A stretch of 64,000 nucleotides of DNA from Permianibacter aggregans (GTDB lineage: Bacteria; Pseudomonadota; Gammaproteobacteria; Enterobacterales; Permianibacteraceae), in NCBI RefSeq assembly GCF_009756665.1, contig NZ_CP037953.1, positions 1,674,001-1,738,000 on the forward strand, read 5' to 3'. The first letter of the stretch is position 1, and every line of letters starts with the position of its first letter. A model generated the notes under the pieces. The model was not told where the DNA came from and made no database searches. It saw nothing but the letters and a program-made list of their open reading frames with translations. Of this stretch, positions 1-8,834 are shown in pieces. The position numbers were made by a program, and so were the translations under genes.

Positions 1-1463
1 AGCAATGCTCGCTCTTTCTCCAGATTGCGCAAATTGTCCAGCTCGTTGGCCAGTGTTGCCGGATACAACGCCGACAAACCGTCAACGGCTTTATCCATTT
101 GCGCCGAATACAATTGTTCCGGCGTTTCGACATGACGAACAAACGAACGGCCAAGGTAAGCGCCACGATAAGCCGAACGCAAAAACTCGCGATCGTATTG
201 CTTGTCGAGCGCGCTCAAGCTTTCTTCCAACGCGCTGGCCTCCGGCACTTCATTCAAGTGGCTGACCAGATGACGGGTCATCTGTTCGCGTAACGCGGTG
301 GCGTCGTCAAACACTTCCCAGGCGGAGCGCTCATCAATCGGCATGGCGAGATAACGTCGCTTGGCATTGGCTTCGCGTTCATGATTTTGCGGATGCGTTG
401 CCCACATGCGTGGTGGCTGGGCAATCTCGGCGGTGAACACCCGGAATTGTTCGGGTGCATTCGCCGGCAGTCGCGGTGACTTGCCGTATTGGGCGTTGTT
501 CAAAATCATCGCCATGCGTTCCATCACACGGCTTTGAATGGTGAACGCATCTTTGGTCAATCGACCTTCCTGCAACTCGTTGAACAGAAAACCTTGCGCG
601 CGTTCCCAGGCTTCGTCGGCCGCCTGCAAACGGTGCAAGGCATGAACAATGGCATCGCTGCCGGTTTGTGACACCGCGACCAGATCAGCCTGATACTCCA
701 TTTCCCGTGACAGCGCCCGTTCGGCCATCATCGTCAAACGGAATGCCGATTCCAGCACAGCGCGAATCGACCAGACGATCAGTCGCAGTATCCATCCCAC
801 CCAGGCGATACGAAGATCGATGCCGGAAATCACCCGCAGGAATTTATCGAGCGCATCACGCCGTTCAACGATATGTGCGGCAATTTGCTGAGCAATATAA
901 ATCCAGCGACCGATGGCCATCGTTTTCTGGGCGAAATGACCAAACTCATGCGCCAGCACGGCCTTCATTTCCGAGTGATTCAAGGCATTGACCAAAGCCA
1001 AACCGATTTCCAGATTTTTCTTGGCCGGGAATATCAGGTTCAGCAAGGACAGGTCGTAAAAAACGGCGGCGTTGACGCGCGGCGACAGGAACACCCGATG
1101 CGGTCGCGGCGCGCCGGCACTGTCGGCAATATCGTGCAGAAAAGCGAACAACTTCGGTTGCTGCTCCGCCGTCACTTCGATCAAGTCCGGCATCTGTCCC
1201 TTTTTGACAAACAGCAAGGCCTTGATCATGAACAGTGCCAGGAAGCCGGAAGCACCACCAACAATCAGATGAAACAACCAATTCTCATGGCTGCCAAGCA
1301 GGCCAAATGAATGCCATGCCGTGTAAGCAAACCAGGTGCTGAGCATCAGGTAAAGCAACACGAATCCACCAAGGCCAATAACGGCCAGCCAGGCGTGACG
1401 CTTATACTGCTGCTGAAGCATTAGATCATCGGCGCTCACCGATGCCGAGAGTGAAGAAGACAT
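1..1463 (-). CDS. M48-family membrane metalloprotease (C-terminus beyond window edge)
   Basis: The minus-strand reading frame is open from the start near 1463 to base 1, so the gene is cut by the left edge; about 487 residues are visible. The zinc site HEFGH sits in VLAHEFGHFAQ at about residue 170, typical of M48 (HtpX/Ste24-like) integral membrane proteases that degrade misfolded membrane or envelope proteins. Two hydrophobic stretches precede it (around residues 26-45 and 63-88) and another follows it (WVGWILRLIVWSI). The third zinc ligand is probably a Glu in the REMEYQADLVA segment. Two adjacent ATGs exist (1466 and 1463); AAGGA lies 4 or 7 bases upstream, favouring 1463. It is divergent from the decarboxylase gene, with a 208-base gap. 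The family call is firm; the substrate is unknown. Confidence 0.85.
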   Translation of the reverse strand, partial: MSSSLSASVSADDLMLQQQYKRHAWLAVIGLGGFVLLYLMLSTWFAYTAWHSFGLLGSHENWLFHLIVGGASGFLALFMIKALLFVKKGQMPDLIEVTAEQQPKLFAFLHDIADSAGAPRPHRVFLSPRVNAAVFYDLSLLNLIFPAKKNLEIGLALVNALNHSEMKAVLAHEFGHFAQKTMAIGRWIYIAQQIAAHIVERRDALDKFLRVISGIDLRIAWVGWILRLIVWSIRAVLESAFRLTMMAERALSREMEYQADLVAVSQTGSDAIVHALHRLQAADEAWERAQGFLFNELQEGRLTKDAFTIQSRVMERMAMILNNAQYGKSPRLPANAPEQFRVFTAEIAQPPRMWATHPQNHEREANAKRRYLAMPIDERSAWEVFDDATALREQMTRHLVSHLNEVPEASALEESLSALDKQYDREFLRSAYRGAYLGRSFVRHVETPEQLYSAQMDKAVDGLSALYPATLANELDNLRNLEKERAL

Positions 1464-1671
1464 CATTTATTCCTTCAATCATTATTGTCATGACCGCGAC
1501 TGCCGTCACGGCGCGTTTCCCCAAAAAACACACCGCATCATATCGACCAGTTTTTATCGCGGCCAAGCAATTTTTTGAGGCCCACCACGAATCGACAAAA
1601 ACGCATTGAGATACTGGTACCGAGGTAAGATACTGTTTGGAAAATTCCGGTACACGCGTAAGAGACTTGCC

Positions 1672-3099
1672 ATGACGCCCGAACAATTCCGCCAGTATGG
1701 TCATCAGTTGGTTGACTGGATTGCCGATCAACGCACCCAGATTTATCAAGGCCAGCCACCAGTAATGGCACCGGTCAAACCCGGCAGTTTGAAATCCGCG
1801 TTGCCGCGACAAGCGCCGGAACAACCGGAATCGATGGCGGCTATCCTGGCCGATCTGGACCACCTGATCACGCCAGCTTGCTCACATTTTTTGCATCCAC
1901 GTTTCTTTGGATATTTTCCGTCGAACGGCGAGTTGTCGACGGTGCTCGCTGATTTGGTGTCGACCGGTTTGGGTCAGCTCGGCTTGAATTGGCAATCAAG
2001 TCCGGCACTGACCGAACTGGAAGAAGTGACGACGGATTGGTTGCGGCAAGCACTGGGCTTGTCCGATTCATGGCAGGGAGTCATTCACGATACGGCTTCG
2101 GTTTCGACACTGGTGGCACTGCTCAGCGCGCGCGAGCGCGGCAATGATTACGCAATGATGCACACCGGCCGGCGTGCCGACGATAAACCCTTGATCGTTT
2201 ATACCTCGGCTCATGCCCATAGCTCGGTTGACAAAGCCGCCCTGCTCGCCGGTTTTGGTCGTGAACATATTCGCCATATAGAAACCGATGAGCAGTTTGC
2301 ACTGCGCCCGGACAAGTTGCGCGCACAAATTGCCGCCGATCGCGCCGCTGGTTTGCATCCTTGCGCGATTGTCGCGACGGTCGGCACCACCGGCACGACG
2401 GCAATCGATCCGGTGCAGGCCATTGGCAACATCGCCGGTGAAGAAAAACTGTGGTTGCATGTCGATGCGGCGCTCGCCGGTTCCGCGATGATTCTGCCGG
2501 AGTGCAGAACATTATGGCGAGGCATTGAGCAAGCTGACTCGCTGGTGATGAACCCGCACAAGTGGTTAGGCGTTGCTTTTGATTGTTCGGTGTATTTCGT
2601 CCGGGACGCCGAACATCTGGTGCGCGTGATGAGCACCAATCCGAGTTATCTGCAAACGGCCGCCGATGGTCAGGCGAAAAATTATCGCGATTGGGGATTG
2701 CAGCTTGGCCGTCGTTTTCGCGCGTTGAAATTATGGTTTCTGTTTCGTGAACAAGGCATCGAGGGATTACAGACTCGTTTACGTCGTGATCTGGAAAACA
2801 CGCGTTGGTTGGCCGAGCAAGTGCGGGCCGAACACGCTTGGAAAATCTTGAACCCAGTGCATCTGCAAACGATTTGTCTGCGCCATGAACCAGAGGGCGT
2901 GAATGGCGAAGCGCTTGATCAACACACGTTACGTTGGGTCAATGCCATCAACCAATCCGGCTTTGCCTATTTAACACCGTCGCAATTACAAGGCCGCTGG
3001 ATGGTGCGGGTATCGCTCGGTGCGCTACCGACCGAGCGCGAGCACGTTGAACAGTTGTGGCGAGCCATGCAGGCAGCCGTAGCGGAGTCGGCTCAATGA
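1672..3099 (+). CDS. PLP-dependent aromatic-L-amino-acid-type decarboxylase
   Basis: A 475-residue group II pyridoxal-5'-phosphate decarboxylase, the usual length for aromatic amino acid / tyrosine-type decarboxylases. Visible signature residues are the PLP-stacking His near 183 (AHAHSSVDKAA), the PLP ring-binding Asp265 (LHVDAALAGSA) and the Schiff-base Lys297 in NPHKW. It probably decarboxylates an aromatic or related amino acid in the cytoplasm; the exact substrate cannot be read from sequence. I chose the ATG at 1672 because MTPEQFRQYGHQLVDW matches the family N-terminus; the frame is open upstream to 1606 but that part looks non-coding. Its stop codon overlaps the start of the next gene (ATGA), which indicates translational coupling with the exported hydrolase. 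Confidence 0.88.
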   Translation: MTPEQFRQYGHQLVDWIADQRTQIYQGQPPVMAPVKPGSLKSALPRQAPEQPESMAAILADLDHLITPACSHFLHPRFFGYFPSNGELSTVLADLVSTGLGQLGLNWQSSPALTELEEVTTDWLRQALGLSDSWQGVIHDTASVSTLVALLSARERGNDYAMMHTGRRADDKPLIVYTSAHAHSSVDKAALLAGFGREHIRHIETDEQFALRPDKLRAQIAADRAAGLHPCAIVATVGTTGTTAIDPVQAIGNIAGEEKLWLHVDAALAGSAMILPECRTLWRGIEQADSLVMNPHKWLGVAFDCSVYFVRDAEHLVRVMSTNPSYLQTAADGQAKNYRDWGLQLGRRFRALKLWFLFREQGIEGLQTRLRRDLENTRWLAEQVRAEHAWKILNPVHLQTICLRHEPEGVNGEALDQHTLRWVNAINQSGFAYLTPSQLQGRWMVRVSLGALPTEREHVEQLWRAMQAAVAESAQ

Positions 3100-4454
3100 T
3101 TGTTGCCCGAATGTTCTGGCTCTGGTTAGCTTTACTGTGCACCACCACTAGTGTTGCAGCGACGGCAAATGGCGTGCCGGTTTTTCAGGCGGAACGCTTT
3201 CGCTCGGAAACGTTTCAATCCGAAATCTATACCGTGCATCTTGGCCAGCGCAGCAAGCCGATGGTGTTGTTGATTCATGGACTCGGACAGGCTGGCTGGA
3301 CCGATTGGCAGCAGGTGATGCCGGCACTTAGCGAACATTATTTTGTGCTGACGTTCGACTTGCCCGGTTTTGGCAAGTCAGCGGCGTCAAACGTGATGTA
3401 CTCGCCCGAACAATATGCCCGGCTCTGCGAGGAGATTCGTCAACGATTTGCGCCGGGAAAAAAAATTCAGGTGATCGGTCATTCGCTCGGTGGCGCCGTC
3501 GCACTACAGTATGCCGCGCAATATGCCAGACAAATTGAAAAACTGGTGCTGGTCGATGTCGCCGGTATCGTTCATCGCAGTGTGTTCATGCAGCATGTGA
3601 TGAAAGCCAGCCTGCGACCAGACAACGCCTTGCTCGGCGGCGTTTACCAATGGTTGGAACCGGGTCTGAGTCGCTTCGGCGCTGGCCTGACCCGACGCTT
3701 GGAGCAGTTGCCGGATTTCAGCCGCTTCTTGCTGGAAAACCCGTTGGCCCGTGAGCAGTTGTTGCATGAGCGCAGCAATTTGCAGGCCGCGCTGGCGTTG
3801 ATTGAAACCAACTTTATCGACACCTTCAGCAAGGCCGATATGCCGACGCTGATCGTCTGGGGCGAACACGATCCAGTCACTGCATTGCGGACCGGCAAGT
3901 TATTGAAACAGAAAATGCCGAACGCGAGTTTGCAAACGCTGAGCGGCGCCGGGCATGTGCCGATGAAATCGCACTTCGATGCGTTCATCACCACGATTAA
4001 ACCGTTTTTGCTGCAGCCGCCGACGCCGACTCAACAAGCCTCATCAGCCAATCCGCTGCCGCTGGTTCGGTGCCACAAGCAGCGCGGATTTTTCTTTTCC
4101 GGCAAAGCAACCCGTATTGAATTGGAGAGTTGTCCGGATGCCCGACTTGAGCATGTAGAAACGACCGCGCTGCAGATCATGAACAGTGAAGCGGAAGTGT
4201 TTGATGTAAGGATTCGCGGCGCACAAACGGCGGTCGTATTGCAGCGCTCACGTTTGACGTTAACCGCTGCCGATATTTCAGCACCGCTCGGATTTCAGGC
4301 CGAGGACAGCGTGCTGGATGTTGCCGGTCTGGAATTGCACGGCGCTACGGCGCTCTGGCAAGGCAGCGGCAGCAACGGATTTTTTTCAGTCAGCCGGCGG
4401 TGGCGTGGTGATGGCAGCAGCGAAACACTGCACGATGTCTTTCGTTTGCGCTGA
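3096..4454 (+). CDS. Exported alpha/beta hydrolase with C-terminal beta-rich extension
   Basis: A 452-residue protein starting at the ATG that overlaps the upstream stop by four bases. A signal peptide is evident (MIVARMFWLWLALLC...SVAA), so it should act in the periplasm or outside. The alpha/beta hydrolase fold spans roughly residues 45-310: oxyanion region HGLGQAGWTDW, nucleophile elbow GHSLGG, acid GEHDP and catalytic His in GAGHVPM. After a Pro/Thr/Gln linker (PPTPTQQAS) there is an extra domain of about 120 residues with short alternating hydrophobic strands (for example AQTAVVLQRSRLTLTAADIS), resembling a small right-handed beta-helix or beta-solenoid; I do not recognise it as a known family. 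Most hydrolases of this type lack such a tail. Coupling to the decarboxylase suggests shared expression but no pathway is clear. Confidence 0.8.
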   Translation: MIVARMFWLWLALLCTTTSVAATANGVPVFQAERFRSETFQSEIYTVHLGQRSKPMVLLIHGLGQAGWTDWQQVMPALSEHYFVLTFDLPGFGKSAASNVMYSPEQYARLCEEIRQRFAPGKKIQVIGHSLGGAVALQYAAQYARQIEKLVLVDVAGIVHRSVFMQHVMKASLRPDNALLGGVYQWLEPGLSRFGAGLTRRLEQLPDFSRFLLENPLAREQLLHERSNLQAALALIETNFIDTFSKADMPTLIVWGEHDPVTALRTGKLLKQKMPNASLQTLSGAGHVPMKSHFDAFITTIKPFLLQPPTPTQQASSANPLPLVRCHKQRGFFFSGKATRIELESCPDARLEHVETTALQIMNSEAEVFDVRIRGAQTAVVLQRSRLTLTAADISAPLGFQAEDSVLDVAGLELHGATALWQGSGSNGFFSVSRRWRGDGSSETLHDVFRLR

Positions 4455-4541
4455 GCGGCCATTGCTTGCACCGCGTCAGCATAGCCCTTTTTTTTCGAGC
4501 CGCTTGTAGGCAAAAGCGTTAGCGACGAGGGGCACAAATCA

Positions 4542-5243
4542 TCAGGGATGTTGGGAATCGCTCAAGGCTTGAATGGCCTTATTGATGTGATCGACTTCTT
4601 CTTGGTCAACCGTCATTTTGCTGAACATCAAATGCACCGGTTCCTCGTTGACGATATAAGGCAAGGTCGTCAGGCCGCGCTGCTCCATGTCCATCATCGC
4701 CGTCCAGGCATCGGTGGTGATCAGCAAATCGGCGCGGTCCAGCATGATTAAGCGAATCGCCGTTTCCGGATCGCGTGCCGGCAAGGTCAGTTCGGCCTTT
4801 ACCAGCTGTGGACGCAAGGCCTGCCATTCCGCACCGAACCAGCCGTCGTCGGCATCAATTACCCGCCAACGATTATCGAGAATGTCCTGCAAGCGATGAA
4901 TCTGCAGTTGGCTGGCTTTTTCCTTGCGCGCCAGGAACACCGTGGTTTCCATCCGATACGGTTTGCTGAATAGCGTGTAGGGCTCGCGTTCAGGCCGTAT
5001 TGAGCCTTCTGGCAGCACATCAATTGAACCCAGTTCCAACATGCGCAGTAGTCGGGAGGGATTGCCGGGCAGGTAAACCCATTCCAGTCGATAGTTGGCT
5101 TGTTGGAAGATGTTGCGGATCTGCTGCCAGGCTGGCGCGCTCAACTCCTGTGGCGGCATTTCAACGCCGATACGGAACACCCGATCGCTGGCTTCGGCGA
5201 CAAACGCGACGACACTCCACAGCAACAACACCAGCAACCGCAC
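4542..5243 (-). CDS. Periplasmic solute-binding protein (family 3-like)
   Basis: A protein of about 233 residues resembling the periplasmic amino-acid-binding (SBP_bac_3) superfamily: FRIGVEMPPQ near the mature N-terminus, a mid-region LELGSIDVLPEGSIRP and YTLFSKPYRMETTVFLARKE, then the second-lobe pattern around ADLLITTDAWTAM. The start is uncertain. A GTG at 5243 gives a clean signal peptide (RLLVLLLWSVVAFVAEA) with a G-rich ribosome-binding region; a TTG at 5294 would add 17 residues without hydrophobic character. No ABC permease or ATPase is adjacent, so it may be an orphan binding or sensory protein, a common situation in Alteromonadales-like bacteria. Ligand unknown. Confidence 0.68.
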   Translation of the reverse strand: MRLLVLLLWSVVAFVAEASDRVFRIGVEMPPQELSAPAWQQIRNIFQQANYRLEWVYLPGNPSRLLRMLELGSIDVLPEGSIRPEREPYTLFSKPYRMETTVFLARKEKASQLQIHRLQDILDNRWRVIDADDGWFGAEWQALRPQLVKAELTLPARDPETAIRLIMLDRADLLITTDAWTAMMDMEQRGLTTLPYIVNEEPVHLMFSKMTVDQEEVDHINKAIQALSDSQHP

Positions 5244-5370
5244 GGAACAGCCCCCATCCGTTGACCGCGATGCAGCGGGAAATGCCTGCGCCAAACGGCC
5301 TGTCTTATCGAAGAACTATAGGCCGGTTACGCCGTTGTCAGCAAGTTGCAATGCCATAAGCACGGGGCAA

Positions 5371-5401
5371 TAAAAAGCCCTCTCCCGCGAACGAGAGAGG
5401 G
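5371..5401 (-). terminator. Intrinsic terminator of the metalloprotease gene
   Basis: On the minus strand a CCCTCTC/GAGAGGG stem (arms 5395-5401 and 5378-5384) is followed by C and TTTTT (5372-5376) and lies 50 bases after the stop of the P-domain metalloprotease. This is the expected layout for a Rho-independent terminator. The element also resembles the dispersed 'CCCTCTCCC...GGGAGAGGG' intergenic palindromes of many proteobacteria. Confidence 0.7.
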
Positions 5402-5450
5402 TTGGGGAAGTGCCTTTCGGCAAGAGAACACTACAGGGATTAACGGATCT

Positions 5451-7061
5451 TCAGTTGAACGTGATCGACCAGGAATCGATATAGCCGGTATCCACCCGCG
5501 CCCGGTCACGGACACGCAGGTTCCAGGTGCCGGCGCGATTCTCGCTGCTGGCGTTGACGTTGTACGACTGGATCAGGTTGTCGGCACCACCACCGCTGCG
5601 GTTATGCAGGTTGTAGACGCTGCCATCCGGGGCAATCAAATCGACAATCAAATCACCGATATAGGTGTGAATGATGCGCACATCAACTTTGACGGTACCC
5701 GCAGTGCCGGAACCGGTCGCAGCGATCGGGCTTTGAATTCCGGTCGAGTTGTTGTCCGGGATGTTGTAGTTGCCATCGTTGGTGAAGGTGTCGCCTGGCG
5801 GTGGTGGCGTGGTGTCACCACGGAAGCCGGCAATGGTGGCGGCGGTCTGGTTCAGCACCCGGGCATTGTCAGACTGGGAGCTGGTGCCCATGACCTGGCC
5901 ATCGCCATAGGTGCGGTTCGGTGTCGACCAGTAATTGATGCGGGTGCAGGACGGCGAACAATTGTAGGCCATGACCGTGCGCCAGGCGTTGTTCGGCGCC
6001 CGATAACCGTGACCGTAGGCATAGGGTGTTGTCGACGGATCGGTAGCGGGGTCGTGACGGGCGCCTTGCAGGTGGCCAATCTCGTGCGCAAACGAGTAAT
6101 AACCGGTGGCGCAGCTGTGATGGACAACGGCGAATGCTGTCGCAGCCGTGGCACCAATCGCTTTGGCAACACCGCAAGCCGCACTGTTGTTCAGAATCAG
6201 CACGCCGACATCGGCGCCGTATTGATCGCGCTGAGTGTGAATCTCGTCCATATAACCATCGTTGGTCGCCGCATAGCGATCGCGGTCGGTCGAGATATTG
6301 CTCGATTCGCTGTAACTGGTTTGCGCCCGGTGCGCGACTTCCACGGTGATATTGATGCCACTGTTTACATAGCCCTGATTGGTTTCAGCAACGGCCAAAT
6401 CAATCAGGCCATCGATATCAGCAACGGCGTTTTTCGCGCCTTGGGTATAGTTGACCAGCAATTTGATCACTGTGTTGGCGCTCGCCGAAAGATCGGCAGT
6501 GGTCGAGGCTGGCACCTGATATTGAATGGCCTGATCAAACAGCGCGGCGTAATCGTGTTCCGGGTGATCGGCCGGCATCCGCGATTCGTCGACTTCGATA
6601 ATGGCATGCTGGCCGTGGCCGGTCGGACGCACACTGTACAGCTTGCCCTGATAACGAATGCTGCCGGTGATTTGGCCATCACGATTGACGAAGATACTGT
6701 CGGCAGCTGGCGTAGCGGCGCTGCGCAAATTCAGCAAACCGTTGCCGGGTTTGGCGACCAGCACATCGGTGCCAGCATGGTTGCGATAGGCATGCTGGCG
6801 TTGCAAGGTGATGCGCTGACCATCAGGCAGCGTCACATCAAACGCCGGTTGATTCCAGCCCTGCTTATTCAAACGCCAGTCGGCATCGACGCGGGCATGA
6901 TGAAATTCATTCGCCAGGCGCTGAGCCTGCATTTGCGACTGCGCATTCAGGCGCGCATCCAGCGATGGCGATTTGACAAACAAGGACTCGGCCGCAAAAG
7001 CCGTAGGCGATAGCATCGCCAGCGTGCCAAGGCTCGCTGACAACCATAATTTCTTGAGCAT
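5451..7061 (-). CDS. Secreted metzincin (reprolysin-like) metalloprotease with C-terminal P-domain
   Basis: A 536-residue extracellular zinc protease. It has a signal peptide (MLKKLWLSASLGTLAMLSP...AFAAES), a propeptide to about residue 190, and a catalytic domain with the extended zinc motif HEIGHLQGARHD (His326, Glu327, His330, His336) followed by the Met-turn TVMAYNC around 363-368, defining a metzincin of the M12B type. A short Pro-rich linker (TTPPPPGDTF, about 417-426) leads to a proprotein-convertase P-domain (NDGNYNIPDNNSTG to the C-terminus), often seen on secreted proteases of marine gammaproteobacteria. It is a strong candidate client of the type II secretion system encoded at 24.6-36.2 kb (inference). 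It is monocistronic: the terminator lies just downstream and a 546-base gap upstream. Confidence 0.9.
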   Translation of the reverse strand: MLKKLWLSASLGTLAMLSPTAFAAESLFVKSPSLDARLNAQSQMQAQRLANEFHHARVDADWRLNKQGWNQPAFDVTLPDGQRITLQRQHAYRNHAGTDVLVAKPGNGLLNLRSAATPAADSIFVNRDGQITGSIRYQGKLYSVRPTGHGQHAIIEVDESRMPADHPEHDYAALFDQAIQYQVPASTTADLSASANTVIKLLVNYTQGAKNAVADIDGLIDLAVAETNQGYVNSGINITVEVAHRAQTSYSESSNISTDRDRYAATNDGYMDEIHTQRDQYGADVGVLILNNSAACGVAKAIGATAATAFAVVHHSCATGYYSFAHEIGHLQGARHDPATDPSTTPYAYGHGYRAPNNAWRTVMAYNCSPSCTRINYWSTPNRTYGDGQVMGTSSQSDNARVLNQTAATIAGFRGDTTPPPPGDTFTNDGNYNIPDNNSTGIQSPIAATGSGTAGTVKVDVRIIHTYIGDLIVDLIAPDGSVYNLHNRSGGGADNLIQSYNVNASSENRAGTWNLRVRDRARVDTGYIDSWSITFN

Positions 7062-7391
7062 GGTGACCTTCTTATTTGATTTTGTTGATCCATATCGGTG
7101 ACTACAGCTGCCGATATCCTCCGTACAACCGCAATGCTAACGGTCCGCTGATTTGTACCACGCGTTTCGACGAGAATGTGTAGAGAAAGTTGTCGCTACT
7201 GTGTCGTTTTGTAGCGTTGCCAACAATGACGCAAAGCCATTGTGCTTGGTATCGAATTAAGGGCACCTATGGCAACCCATCCGTTCGCAGCTGGCGGCCA
7301 AGACCGACGGACAATACGACAAGGCTGGCTGTCCTGATTCAGAACGGTCAGGCTGGAGTTTGCTCTCCTCAGAACAAGCGGGAAAAGCTAT

Positions 7392-7531
7392 AAGCCATCT
7401 CAAAAATAGTCTGGGCGAAGGTGAGGTGCGCGATTAGGAGCGCAAAAGCCGGAGTTTACGAGCGGAAAATGAGGATTTTGAGCACCGCACTCGCACAGAT
7501 CGGCGAGCTCCAGGAATTTTTGAGATGGCTT
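7392..7531. mobile_element. 140-bp miniature inverted-repeat element (MITE-like)
   Basis: The 16 bases at 7392-7407 (AAGCCATCTCAAAAAT) and those at 7516-7531 are perfect inverted complements and bound a 140-bp element with no coding capacity. The interior contains further imperfect inverted repeats (AGGAGCGCAAAA against TTTTGAGCACC), so the whole element can fold. No target-site duplication is obvious. It lies in the 546-base gap between the metalloprotease gene and the MacB-type operon; the rest of that gap (7062-7391) shows no convincing gene, only possible promoter sequence for the protease. No transposase is in the window, so any mobilising enzyme must be elsewhere. Confidence 0.7.
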
Positions 7532-7545
7532 GTAGTGATTGTTCG

Positions 7546-7578
7546 CATCGTGACCGCCGATCAGCAGCGATCACGATG
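7546..7578 (-). repeat. Imperfect hairpin downstream of the MacB-type operon
   Basis: A 12-base stem with one mismatch (CATCGTGACCGC at 7546-7557 against GCGATCACGATG at 7567-7578) lies 30 bases after the stop of the permease gene. There is no T-run in either direction, so it would be at best a weak or processing-type 3' end structure. Confidence 0.4.
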
Positions 7579-7607
7579 TATAGAACTTTTGGCTTGAATA
7601 TTGCGAA

Positions 7608-8834
7608 CTATTCGTGACGAAGTGCTTCTATCGGATCAAGTCGGGCGGCTTTCGCGGCTGGTGCAATACCGAACACAACACCAACCATGATCGAAAACCC
7701 GAGTGCCAGCGTTACCGCCCACCACGGTACCAACGCATCAGGAAAAACCGGGAACGCGCTGGCAATGGCAAAGCCAATCAAATAACCAAAGCCGACCCCG
7801 AGCAAACCACCGAACAGCGACAGTACCACCGCCTCGATCAGAAACTGCAGCAGGATGTGGTGACGCTTGGCACCAACGGCTTTGCAGATGCCAATTTCAC
7901 GCGTCCGTTCGGTGACCGACACCAACATGATGTTCATGATGCCGATACCGCCGACCAACAGCGAAATCCCCACAATACCACTCATGACCACCGTCAAGGT
8001 GTTCATGATCTGCTCGAAGGTGTCGCCGATTTGTTGCGCGGTTTCGATTTTGAACGTGTCGGCATCGCCGGCTTTCAGTCCATGTGACTGACGCAGCAAC
8101 AATCGGGCATAGGCCTTCACTTCTTCGAACTTGGCCAGATCGTCAATGGTCATGCTGATCTGCACATTCTGGTTTTGCGACCAGCCATTCAGCGCTGCGG
8201 CCGCGCCGACCGGGATCATGATGTAGTTGTCTTGCGAGAAACCAAAAATTTCCCCACGCGACTCCATGACGCCAACAATCTTGAACCATTCCGAACCGAT
8301 TTCCAGGTAGTCACCAATCGGATCGGTCGGCAGTTTCAGATCCTCAATCAACTTGCTACCAATGACACAGATTTTGCGATTGGCGCGATCATCAGAAATG
8401 GTCAGAAACCGGCCTTCCTGCGGATAGCTGTTGTTGACATCCTGATAGGCCGAGGTGGTACCAAAAACCTGGGTAACGGTTTCGTTGTTCTTGTAACGGG
8501 CCTGACCAAAAGCATTGCCGACAAACAATACCGGCGTGATATTGCTGACACCGGAAAGGCGACTTTTCAGCAACTCATAATCGGTCAAGGTCAGGCGGTT
8601 GATTTTGCCCTGCAACTGATCCATTCGCGAGGTTTCGGCACGAATCGTGACGTTTTGGGCACCAAGCCCTTCGAACTGCGAACCAATGGCGTGACTCATG
8701 CCCTGACCGATGGCGACGACACCAATCGTCGCGGCGACACCAATCAAAATACCGAGCGTCGTCAACACGCTGCGCATCGCATGGGCGCGAATGCTGTTGA
8801 ATGCCAGTCGAAAACTTTCCAGAAAACTGTACAT
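7608..8834 (-). CDS. MacB-type ABC transporter permease (FtsX family)
   Basis: A 408-residue inner-membrane permease of the MacB/FtsX class: one N-terminal transmembrane helix (MRSVLTTLGILIGVAATIGVVAIG), a periplasmic domain of about 200 residues, then three C-terminal helices (IVGISLLVGGIGIMNIMLVSV; LLQFLIEAVVLSLFGGLLGV; WWAVTLALGFSIMVGVVFG). It ends with the family-typical AARLDPIEALRHE. With the ATPase and adaptor encoded upstream it should form a tripartite pump driving export from the periplasm through a TolC-like protein. Its start overlaps the ATPase stop by one base. Unlike E. coli MacB, ATPase and permease are separate polypeptides. Substrate not predictable. Confidence 0.88.
   Translation of the reverse strand: MYSFLESFRLAFNSIRAHAMRSVLTTLGILIGVAATIGVVAIGQGMSHAIGSQFEGLGAQNVTIRAETSRMDQLQGKINRLTLTDYELLKSRLSGVSNITPVLFVGNAFGQARYKNNETVTQVFGTTSAYQDVNNSYPQEGRFLTISDDRANRKICVIGSKLIEDLKLPTDPIGDYLEIGSEWFKIVGVMESRGEIFGFSQDNYIMIPVGAAAALNGWSQNQNVQISMTIDDLAKFEEVKAYARLLLRQSHGLKAGDADTFKIETAQQIGDTFEQIMNTLTVVMSGIVGISLLVGGIGIMNIMLVSVTERTREIGICKAVGAKRHHILLQFLIEAVVLSLFGGLLGVGFGYLIGFAIASAFPVFPDALVPWWAVTLALGFSIMVGVVFGIAPAAKAARLDPIEALRHE

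Noticed and set aside
5346-7013. A 555-codon open frame on the plus strand opposite the metalloprotease gene
   Set aside because: It is the antisense shadow of a clear protease gene; its translation is Val/Ile/Gly/Arg-rich without domains, signal peptide or ribosome-binding site.
7190-7393. A 67-codon frame before the MITE-like element
   Set aside because: No ribosome-binding site or domain, and its end runs into the element; likely chance.
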